Shown here piece by piece: positions 61,201 to 64,000 of a DNA stretch of 64,000 bases. The stretch is from Eretmocerus hayati (Eukaryota > Arthropoda > Insecta > Hymenoptera > Aphelinidae). Position 1 is the first letter of the stretch. Each line of letters starts with the position of its first letter. Both the position numbers and the translations under genes were made by a program. Location of the stretch: contig CM056743.1 in NCBI GenBank assembly GCA_029851415.1, forward strand, positions 118,450,305 through 118,514,304, read 5' to 3'. Below the pieces are notes generated by a model. That model made no database searches and was not told where the DNA came from. It worked only from the letters and a program-made list of their open reading frames with translations.

Positions 61201-62297
61201 AATCAAAACTTGACAACGTAATAACAGATAAGCAGGTTGAGTATTTGATATAATGTATTATGTACTGCGATACACTTGGCGATACATGACGAAATTCGTC
61301 GGACATTTAATTCATTCAACTTTATATCTTTAGATGTGAGACTCTCAGTCGATACACTGCGCCGGTAACCGGATGTAGAGCCTTATCGTATATTTTTCGT
61401 CAGATTTGATTAACTTATGCTGTCTAAGAGCGTTAATTATCCAGAGATAACTTTGAAATATCGTATGTTACTGATACTCTAAACAGCTTGCAAGTTGATT
61501 GACCTTTGATTGGTTTTCACTTTTGCTCATTCCATGGAACCATCGGATACAGGATAACTTGGTGATATTGTCTATCCAAAATAAAATCATGCCATTTACA
61601 AGTCTAATTGAATTGACAGAAAAATTAGATCAATTAGAGGATGATAGGATCCATTGATGAGAACATTTTCCGTCGAGAAACTTTTTAACCCAGATATTTA
61701 AAAAATCTTTCAACTTTGGCCGGTCTCCAGGAGAGTAAGCTGACTAGTCTGGCAAGCTACTTCTGTAGCTTTAATTTCGCCTCCTAAAACTACGCCGCAG
61801 ATTAACGGAGCTTCAAACTCACACGTGATACCTCGCTCATACACAACAATTTGTTCTCTCATCCGGTTATTTATCATGGCATCGTGCTCGCGATGCCTGT
61901 TTGAGATAAAATTAGTCGGACGCGTTTTTTTCATCTCACTCATCTCTGACATGGAAGAAAGAGTGGAGTCGAAGAATTCTTTTGGCATTTTTTGAAACCT
62001 TGATGCTCCTGATAGACATGCATATACAAACACACCCACCGTCATATTTACGAGACCGAGAGAGTAGTGTTTATATTTGGAGAATCTCCGCGTTACACTC
62101 ATTAATGTTAGGCTTCAATCATAGTAAAATATTTAACGTGTTTTCATTTTCCCTTCCAGACGGAAATAGCCAAGAGGCTAAACGCCATAATTGCACAGAT
62201 ACTTCCATTCCTCTCACAAGAACATCAGCAGCAAGTGGCCTCTGCCGTCGACAGGGCGAAACAGGTCACAATGACTGAGCTCAACTCGATCGTTGGG
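5078..62297 (+). CDS. gro: Groucho/TLE transcriptional corepressor, 5' part (five coding exons, incomplete)
   Basis: Joined exons 5078-5140, 44287-44384, 54169-54232, 60086-60130 and 62160-62297 give 408 coding bases and 136 residues in one open frame, with GT/AG at every boundary. The protein starts MYPS, as family members do. It continues with [20 protein letters not shown], then [34 protein letters not shown] and the [28 protein letters not shown] block. That is the glutamine-rich Q domain, which in known Groucho proteins forms coiled-coil tetramers. Groucho is a nuclear corepressor recruited by Hairy/Enhancer-of-split, Engrailed, TCF and similar factors through WRPW or eh1 motifs bound by its C-terminal WD40 propeller. 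The GP, CcN, SP and WD40 regions are not in the window, so the gene continues past 64000. The family is certain; whether it is the sole groucho or a paralog is not shown here. Confidence 0.95.
8560..9091. mobile_element. TTAA-bounded inverted-repeat element inserted in the pogo-like element
   Basis: TTAAGGTAGTTGTACACTAA at the left pairs with TTAGTGTACAACTACCTTAA at the right. The pairing continues inward through the CACCAAAGTTGGGGAGG, TGAACACCTGTGCAAAATTT and ACCATTTTGTTTC segments and their inverse. The left arm is interrupted by about 177 bp (8591-8767) that the right arm lacks. The TTAA at each end could be a TTAA TSD, or a TA TSD with termini AGGTAG. The sequence alone does not decide, and no transposase remnant is seen. 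Confidence 0.75.
8591..8767. mobile_element. Small insertion inside the left arm (third nesting level)
   Basis: This stretch begins CAGTGAAATCTCCGG right after a TA and ends ..GGGAGATTCCGCTAAA before another TA. It is absent from the opposite arm of the surrounding inverted repeat, so it is a later insertion. Its termini are imperfectly inverted (GAAATCTCC against GGGAGATTCC). The interior repeats GAGGTATCCGCTAAT-like words. This fits a tiny Tc1/mariner/pogo-type MITE. Confidence 0.55.
9554..9587. repeat. CAC/ATC microsatellite
   Basis: CAC units run into about eight ATC units. It is a simple repeat in intron 1 with no coding context. Confidence 0.9.
12060..12691 (+). mobile_element. tRNA-derived SINE, full-length copy with 11-bp TSD
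   Basis: A tRNA-like head has an A box TGGCTGAGTCGGT (about 12098-12110) and a B box GGTTCGAATCC (12160-12170). A long body follows (CCGAGTAAGTCAAC..GAGAACGCGAATCCTTGCGCT; ..CCAAGGCGGTGGGGGTAACACG) and the 3' tail is (ATACA)n at 12666-12691. TTGGTTGTTCT is duplicated exactly at 12049-12059 and 12692-12702, flanking the unit, as expected for LINE-driven insertion. At 632 bp it is long for a SINE. Open frames across it, including one reading TGIRTHG, are read-through of the tRNA-like region and not proteins. A second copy lies at 42279-42770. Confidence 0.88.
18078..18144. mobile_element. Decayed relative of the 31425 hairpin element
   Basis: This begins GGGTGTGTCCACAAATGAAG, 19 of 20 bases identical to the end of the element at 31425, and is preceded by TAA. 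The far end CATTTGTGGACAAGTCGACACATCC pairs with it apart from an extra AAGTCGA. Total length is only about 67 bp, and the GC-rich middle is gone. Confidence 0.65.
21172..21649. mobile_element. MITE-like inverted repeat with GGCCAGTC ends
   Basis: GGCCAGTC at 21172-21179 and GACTGGCC at 21642-21649 bound a 478-bp inverted repeat. Arms pair best from about 21250 inward (ACACTTTTCGGA..ATCATTGAGT, CAATCATTTGAGCTTTGTTGCGTCTCAAAA and their inverse). TTA occurs just outside both ends, offset by one base on the left, which hints at a PIF/Harbinger-type three-base TSD. No coding remnant is present. Confidence 0.65.
21786..22340 (+). mobile_element. Probable SINE with degenerate tRNA-like head, partly repeated in tandem
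   Basis: TGGCTCACTGGATGAGG (21883-21899) resembles an A box and GGTACGAATCC (21920-21930) is one base off a B box, at suitable spacing. The leader GACGCGACTC..GTCGTTGGGATGTGGA (21788-21820) recurs in diverged form at about 22253-22290 (GATGCGAGTC..GTCGGGATGCGGA), about 465 bp on, followed by similar ATTC/CTTCTT..GGTTAC words. This suggests a dimer or two adjacent copies. It is a different family from the SINE at 12060. Confidence 0.5.
22715..22727. repeat. Homopolymer C run
   Basis: Thirteen consecutive C within intron 1. It is a possible assembly or sequencing length error. Confidence 0.85.
24292..24904 (+). mobile_element. P-element-like transposon, non-autonomous, with 8-bp TSD
   Basis: Terminal inverted repeats begin CATGGCGGAATAATAACAAG (left) and CATGGCGTAAGAATAACAAG (right, read inward). 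They continue GTGTGTGAC, giving two mismatches over 29 bases. GTTATAAG is duplicated exactly at 24284-24291 and 24905-24912. A CATG-starting repeat of about 30 bp and an 8-bp duplication are the hallmarks of the P superfamily. Inverted subterminal words TGTCTCCAC/GTGGAGACA occur near both ends. A THAP-like coding remnant lies inside (24502-24603), and THAP is the DNA-binding domain of P transposases. At 613 bp the copy lacks the catalytic region. Confidence 0.85.
24502..24603 (+). pseudogene. THAP-domain-like transposase remnant
   Basis: An in-frame stretch reads [16 protein letters not shown] then [12 protein letters not shown] and stops at TAA 24601-24603. The Cys-x2-Cys followed by an FHRFP motif is the start of a THAP zinc finger; the later Cys-x2-His ligands are missing. 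It has no ATG nearby and is only about 33 codons, so it is a relic. The position within P-like termini supports the reading. Confidence 0.55.
26411..28828. repeat. 2.4-kb near-perfect palindrome (foldback)
   Basis: Arms 26411-27553 and 27686-28828 are 1143 bp each and exact mirror positions with no net indel. I noticed only two mismatches (near 27332/27907 and 27526/27713). The spacer is 132 bp. The outer 170 bp of each arm is a cluster of self-palindromic words (GGCGACATGTCGCC, TTGCGACATGTCGCAA, GCGATAGGTCGGCGATAGG). Flanks outside 26411 and 28828 are unrelated, with no obvious TSD. Identical open frames of 80 and 87 codons appear once per arm in opposite orientation and resemble no known protein. 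This could be a foldback transposon, a very recent inverted duplication or an assembly artefact. Confidence 0.9.
29906..30058. mobile_element. Short MITE with CTCTCTCAACATGAAT ends
   Basis: TACTCTCTCAACATGAAT (29906-) pairs with ATTCATGTTGAGAGAGTA (-30058). TA on each side fits a Tc1/mariner-type TSD around a 149-bp element. The interior is built from inverted repeats of AATCAGCTA, TAGCTGATT and AAAATCCGTT words, so the whole unit folds into a long hairpin. No coding capacity. Confidence 0.72.
31425..31570. mobile_element. GC-rich perfect hairpin MITE with TTA TSD
   Basis: Arms of 68 bp (31425-31492 and 31503-31570) are perfect inverse copies around a 10-base spacer. The unit is strongly GC-rich while its surroundings are not. 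TTA stands at 31422-31424 and at 31571-31573, immediately outside the repeats, matching the TWA TSD of PIF/Harbinger elements. The terminus GGGTGTGTCCACAAGTGAAG is shared with the relic at 18078. The perfect arms imply recent insertion. Confidence 0.82.
32660..32860. repeat. Repeated AAGAGG/CCTCTT words
   Basis: The stretch repeats ACCTCTTGAAT, TTAAGAGGTCGA, TTGAAATAAGA, GCCTCTTAAAT and TCAAGAGGTGA in both orientations. The same words (GACCTCTTGAAATAAGAG, CCTCTTACATTCAGAGG) recur at about 34295-34420, on the other side of the element at 32916-33780. Together these may be the ends of an older repeat. Support is modest. Confidence 0.4.
32916..33780. mobile_element. LTR-like (TRIM-like) element: two 338-bp direct repeats with 13-bp TSD
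   Basis: Direct repeats 32916-33253 and 33443-33780 differ at one noticed base (GAGTGAAAGTC against GAGTTAAAGTC) and enclose 189 bp. GACTCATAACCTC occurs exactly at 32903-32915 and 33781-33793, flush with the outer ends, so the whole 865-bp unit inserted as a block. The repeat starts TG but does not end in CA. I see no primer binding site, polypurine tract or gag/pol remnant, and no hammerhead core (CTGATGA). It could be a TRIM, a Penelope-like remnant or 1.6 tandem copies of a 527-bp unit. Each repeat contains small hairpins (CCTTTAGAGCCTCG with CGAGGATGCATCTAAAGG). Confidence 0.75.
34600..35533 (+). pseudogene. Jockey-like non-LTR reverse transcriptase remnant
   Basis: RT blocks are spread over three frames. 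[16 protein letters not shown], then [16 protein letters not shown] with the catalytic-type D, come first (about 34718-34835). [14 protein letters not shown] follows in a second frame (about 34970-35020) and [15 protein letters not shown] with the YADD catalytic motif in a third (about 35070-35115). A thumb-region [10 protein letters not shown] and [12 protein letters not shown] come last (about 35440-35530). Several frameshifts make it non-functional. The order and the HSTxTAL, IPQGS, YADD and RRNYL words are those of jockey/CR1-group LINEs. The reading frame is cut by the foldback element at 35534. Confidence 0.85.
35534..36537. mobile_element. 1-kb foldback element inserted in the RT remnant
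   Basis: Arms 35534-36005 and 36066-36537 (472 bp each, strictly mirrored) enclose a 60-bp spacer. They begin TAGACTAGGCGAAATCACCG. A handful of mismatches are visible, so identity is high but below that of the 26411 palindrome. TAA precedes the left end (35531-35533) and follows the right end (36538-36540), consistent with a three-base TWA duplication. TA inside the same bases is an alternative. No coding remnant. Removing the element rejoins the two halves of the RT relic. Confidence 0.82.
36541..36690 (+). pseudogene. C-terminal tail of the jockey-like RT remnant
   Basis: Downstream of the foldback element the sequence reads [12 protein letters not shown], then [16 protein letters not shown] and [14 protein letters not shown] with frame changes. 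Spacing and wording resemble the C-terminal region of jockey-type LINE proteins that follows RRNYLxLCLxYEL. It is short and diverged, so the assignment rests largely on position next to the clearer part upstream. Confidence 0.5.
37990..38045. repeat. (TA)n microsatellite
   Basis: About 27 TA units in intron 1; open frames reading YIYIYI are translation artefacts of this repeat. Confidence 0.95.
39421..39456. repeat. (GA)n microsatellite
   Basis: Eighteen GA units. GA arrays can bind GAGA factor-type proteins in insects, but length polymorphism is the only safe statement. Confidence 0.9.
40472..40499. repeat. (TCG)n microsatellite
   Basis: About nine TCG units in intron 1, giving serine runs in a non-coding frame. 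Confidence 0.9.
42279..42770 (+). mobile_element. Second copy of the tRNA-derived SINE
   Basis: TTGGCTCGGTCGATAGAGGC (from 42281) and B box GGTTCGAATCC (42345-42355) are followed by the same body as the 12060 copy (CCGAGTAAGTCAACTGAGAA, GCGAATCCTTGCGCT, CCAAGGCGGTGAGGGTAACACG). It has small indels, and the (ATACA)n tail is lost after GTAACACGTAAA. No clear TSD remains, so it is older than the 12060 copy. The long minus-strand open frame here is a by-product of the SINE. Confidence 0.85.
43707..43720. repeat. Homopolymer G run
   Basis: About 14 consecutive G within a purine-rich tract following a GT/GC/GA-rich stretch (43610-43650). The length may be inexact in the assembly. Confidence 0.8.
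44287..44384 (+). CDS. gro: groucho coding exon 2 (start of Q domain)
   Basis: The acceptor TTCCAG ends at 44286 and the donor GTGAGT begins at 44385. The exon encodes [19 protein letters not shown] followed by [13 protein letters not shown] and two bases of a split codon. The [23 protein letters not shown] block is the first helix region of the Q domain and is nearly invariant in insects. Entry phase is 0, matching the end of exon 1 although that exon lies 39 kb away. Confidence 0.95.
45255..45400 (+). pseudogene. Short non-LTR RT fragment
   Basis: The + strand reads [20 protein letters not shown] followed by [16 protein letters not shown]. This is the [25 protein letters not shown] block preceding the first catalytic aspartate of jockey/I-group RTs, the same region as the [13 protein letters not shown] block at about 34720. 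It covers about 45 codons and nothing recognisable follows. It is a 5'- and 3'-truncated relic. Confidence 0.7.
45476..45496 (-). repeat. (GATT)n / (AATC)n array, possible LINE or SINE tail
   Basis: Five GATT units are followed by TTTTTTGTTCATTGGGGCTTTGGGGTGGGACCC. Read on the minus strand this is ...CCCCAATGAACAAAAAATC(AATC)n, the layout of a retroelement 3' end with a short-repeat tail. No coding sequence can be attached to it. Confidence 0.5.
47360..47869 (-). pseudogene. ORF1-like protein of a non-LTR retrotransposon, one internal stop
   Basis: From ATG at 47869 the minus strand reads [18 protein letters not shown], then [26 protein letters not shown], a [14 protein letters not shown] and [20 protein letters not shown]. 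It then gives [48 protein letters not shown] and a stop at 47360. Order: an acidic start, a heptad-rich coiled-coil region (about residues 25-85), then an IAGIPDE..VLESIGV fold ending in [11 protein letters not shown]. This matches the coiled-coil plus RRM/FP-type ORF1 proteins of many insect LINEs, which bind element RNA. The single in-frame TGA marks it as dead or suppressed. No endonuclease or RT follows. Confidence 0.6.
48478..48560 (+). repeat. tRNA-like sequence with pol III boxes, left arm
   Basis: TTGGTGTAGTCGA (48488-48500) resembles an A box and GGTTCGATCC (48532-48541) a B box, followed by a long T run (48554-). An anticodon-arm-like CGGACTAGCATCCG lies between them. The T arm is one base short of a regular stem-loop, so I call it a tRNA-derived SINE head or pseudogene and not a tRNA gene. 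Confidence 0.6.
49550..49640 (-). repeat. tRNA-like sequence with pol III boxes, right arm
   Basis: On the minus strand, TTGGTGTAGTCGATACACTA..GGACTAGCACCCGGTGGGTCGG and B box GGTTCGATCC (49575-49584) are followed by AGAATTCTA-type sequence and a long T run. This is the inverse counterpart of the copy at 48478, with about 85% identity. Confidence 0.6.
51355..51376. repeat. (GTG)n microsatellite
   Basis: About seven GTG units in intron 2, coding for nothing. Confidence 0.85.
52444..52752. repeat. Inverted repeat, 124-bp arms
   Basis: Arms 52444-52567 and 52629-52752 are mirrored, begin CCAACCTTGCG and are roughly 80% identical (CCTGGATTCATCCGAAACTTTGG against CCTGGATTCGTCTCAAACTTTGG), with a 61-bp spacer. 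No TSD is evident and no homology is visible outside the arms. It is probably an old MITE or a local inverted duplication. Confidence 0.7.
53709..53769. repeat. 61-nt hairpin
   Basis: ATTCTTACTC (53709-53718) pairs with GAGTAAGAAT (53760-53769), and inside it CTCGCAC pairs with GTGCGAG around a 14-base loop. The length resembles a small RNA precursor, but the large unpaired internal segment makes a microRNA unlikely. It lies about 400 bp upstream of groucho exon 3. Confidence 0.5.
54169..54232 (+). CDS. gro: groucho coding exon 3 (Q domain)
   Basis: The acceptor TGTTTCAG ends at 54168 and the donor GTAAGG begins at 54233. The first base completes the split codon AA|C (Asn), then 21 codons read [21 protein letters not shown] in two parts. 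The LECEKLA and RHYVM blocks are diagnostic. Between them this copy has TERLETH, where the commonest family form as I recall it is SEKTEMQ, so this short helix segment is more diverged than its neighbours. Confidence 0.95.
54754..55200. mobile_element. MITE-like element with CCCRTGTARAACATA ends
   Basis: The left end CCCGTGTAGAACATAAGATTCCATGAACA.. and the right end, read inward CCCATGTAAAACATACGATTCCATGAACA.., match over about 42 bp including ATATATGATCAT. A second inverted copy of GATTCCATG..TATGATCA lies just inside the left end (about 54798-54835). No coding remnant, and no clear TSD (flanks CTAATAA and AACACCT). Confidence 0.68.
58136..58207. repeat. (GA)n array, 72 bp
   Basis: About 36 uninterrupted GA units in intron 3, the longest simple repeat in the window. 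Its purity suggests ongoing length change. A role as a GAGA-factor platform is possible but unproven. Confidence 0.95.
60086..60130 (+). CDS. gro: groucho coding exon 4 (Q domain)
   Basis: A 15-codon exon, [15 protein letters not shown], preceded by a polypyrimidine tract and acceptor TTCAG ending at 60085 and followed by GTAATT. This microexon-sized block is essentially invariant from insects to vertebrate TLE proteins, and the known exon boundaries fall at the same residues. It is too short to appear as an isolated open frame. Confidence 0.96.
60131..62159 (+). other. groucho intron 4 (2.0 kb)
   Basis: GTAATT...CCTTCCAG. AT-rich sequence with no repeat or gene that I can recognise; the open frames here are short and without family resemblance. 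Confidence 0.85.
62160..62297 (+). CDS. gro: groucho coding exon 5 (end of Q domain)
   Basis: The acceptor CCCTTCCAG ends at 62159 and the donor GTGAGT begins at 62298. The 46 codons begin [18 protein letters not shown], continue [18 protein letters not shown] and end [10 protein letters not shown], all in phase 0. This is the second half of the tetramerisation domain. The wording ([20 protein letters not shown]) resembles hymenopteran Groucho more than the Drosophila form (LINQLLPFLQADHQQQV), which is the main hint to the organism. The next exon (QQ... and GP region) is not found before 64000. Confidence 0.96.
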
Positions 62298-64000
62298 GTG
62301 AGTGTTGATTTATTTCATTTCATAATTGCAAGTGACCTTCGCACAGAACTTGAAGGAATACTAGAGAATTGAGCTATGAGTGTAGTAAGAACCAGCTGGA
62401 TATTACTCATAACTAGCTGATGTCGAGTTGATAAATAGATTTACTGAGTCTATTCAATCGCGCAAATGATTAGAAATGAAGCCCAATTAGCCGGCAGTCC
62501 ATAACCTAATTTACCTCTGCTTCTTTGCTAGAATCAATGACTCACAGTTGCAAGGTGAGAAAAGATCCTCAGAAGCAATCCAAAATCATCATTGGGGAAG
62601 AACATTTCAAAAAAGTTTTCCGATCACGTCACTTTTTCAATGTAAGTGGCCGACATACATTCCGAGATATATTCATGTGAAGTTGTGATGAAAACGTGAA
62701 CGGTAGCTGTCAATAGTTTCAGTAGAAGATGCGGCGGAGTTTTTAGATCTGGACTGCGTTTTACATCTGCTCGTAAACTGATAATTAGGACATACACATA
62801 AGCACGGCCAAATTACTCGGTGTGGCTAAAATTTCTATCTAATTAGGATTAAGTCTACAACTGGAAGCCAATCAACTAAATGATCTTGTTTGTAGGGCAG
62901 CATATGTCTTTTATGCTATAAATTCACGTTTTACCCCTCAGACATTTTAATGTTGGCACTCCTCTTTCAAGTAAGTACTTGAATTGATTAATGGATTCCT
63001 GATCAATTCCGAGATATTTAAAAAAAAATGTCCCCGAACTTATTCGTTTGTCAAAATCTCATTACGAAAGTTTCGACAACCGTTTATTGATAGAGTGCAT
63101 CATCAACGCCCATAATAAGGAGTGCTCCTCGACCAACTCACCTCTCTTGATCAAAGCTCATTATCCAGCCAATCATTAAAAAGGCGCATTCCAAATGCCA
63201 CGATGGCCCGAGCGTATCGCCAACGGGATTACCAATAAGTAAATACTCTACCACAGAAAAAGAACCGCTGGCCACACTTTGCCCGGCATCGCAGCTGGTG
63301 AACGTAAATAAACTCAAACGTGGATAGTAGAGGTGGCAGCAGCTGCGCCACTCTTTCGCTAAATAGAGCAAAAATTCCCTCATTTATTCATCACTTGCCC
63401 GCTGCAGGGCTATATGCATTCGAGCCCGTTCTCTTCCTCGTTTCTCGTATACACACACCAGACTCACACGCGCAAGCTCATACATACATCATTCGGCCTC
63501 CCATCTGCAAGAGTGAACCTCGCGAATAACGCTTGTATTTTGCTCGTCGCTCTGCGGGCGATAAGTAGCGGGGTTATAGAGCCACATGTATATAGCGGCT
63601 GCAGAGCAGCGAAATTGGCATTCGGCCGTAGTCTTGCCTCGCATAATTGAGTTCCGAGTTGCTCGAGAGAGCCCGGCTCGCTTCGCCCCCAGACACACGA
63701 GACGAGAATAATATTCCACACCGCTTCCTCTTTCCCTCACTCCGGACGCCCATCCTCCTCCTCCTCCTCCTCCTCCTCCTCCAGCTTCTCCTGCTTCCTC
63801 CCCAATGGATGGGCTATACCTCTATTATAGACGAAGACGATGATGCATAATGTGCGCAAAGTTCTCTCTCTTTCAAGCTCGGCGATTATTCAACGTCCGC
63901 GAGAGTAGGCTGCGGGCTCTCGTATGTATATTTATACTGCGATGGAACCATGTTATTTTGCACAAACAGGACAAGTTTTACCGACATTATACACCGTGTT
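62298..64000 (+). other. groucho intron 5, start (open at window end)
   Basis: Begins GTGAGT. I find no exon encoding the continuation of Groucho (QQ and GP region) up to 64000. The last 700 bases are richer in GC and simple sequence, including a CTC/TCC array. Confidence 0.75.
63752..63782. repeat. (CTC)n microsatellite
   Basis: About ten TCC/CTC units, giving leucine or proline/serine runs in spurious frames. Confidence 0.9.

Noticed and set aside
1..64000. CRISPR arrays, bacterial operons, phage or plasmid functions
   Set aside because: No spaced short direct repeats or bacterial gene structure occur; spliced exons and SINE/LINE relics show nuclear eukaryotic DNA.

Overview
This is eukaryotic, insect-type genomic DNA. 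It has long introns with canonical GT/AG boundaries, many simple repeats and many decayed transposable elements. There are no operons, ribosome binding sites, CRISPR arrays or convincing RNA genes. The one protein-coding gene I can establish is the 5' part of a groucho/TLE-type transcriptional corepressor on the + strand. Its exon sequences (for example [20 protein letters not shown]) look closest, from memory, to hymenopteran Groucho; that placement is inference.

Layout. Positions 1-1260 hold a broken non-LTR reverse transcriptase on the - strand. Positions 1260-4660 are non-coding apart from small hairpins. A promoter/5' UTR zone lies at about 4660-5077. The coding exons are 5078-5140, 44287-44384, 54169-54232, 60086-60130 and 62160-62297. 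Together they encode 136 residues: an unusual alanine-rich N terminus, then the tetramerising Q domain. The rest of the gene (GP, CcN, SP and WD40 regions) must lie beyond 64000.

The introns (about 39.1, 9.8, 5.9 and 2.0 kb, plus an open fifth) hold a dense collection of mobile elements, several with target-site duplications (TSDs) readable in the sequence. Intron 1 holds: a pogo/Tigger-type element (8042-9375) with a second inverted-repeat element nested in it and a third insertion nested in that; a SINE with a perfect 11-bp TSD (12060-12691); a P-element-like transposon with a perfect 8-bp TSD and a THAP-like coding remnant (24292-24904); a 2.4-kb almost perfect palindrome (26411-28828); a 146-bp, very GC-rich hairpin element with a TTA TSD (31425-31570); an LTR-like direct-repeat element with a 13-bp TSD (32916-33780); a jockey-like RT remnant (34600-35533) interrupted by a 1-kb foldback element (35534-36537); and a second SINE copy (42279-42770). 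Intron 2 holds another RT remnant, an ORF1-like remnant and a 2-kb diverged foldback structure with tRNA-like sequences in opposite orientation.

No new multi-gene system is visible. The notable signals are the load of long inverted repeats inside the introns of one regulatory gene, which would be transcribed in its pre-mRNA and could form dsRNA, the set of element families whose ends can be read to the base, and the alanine expansion at the Groucho N terminus.
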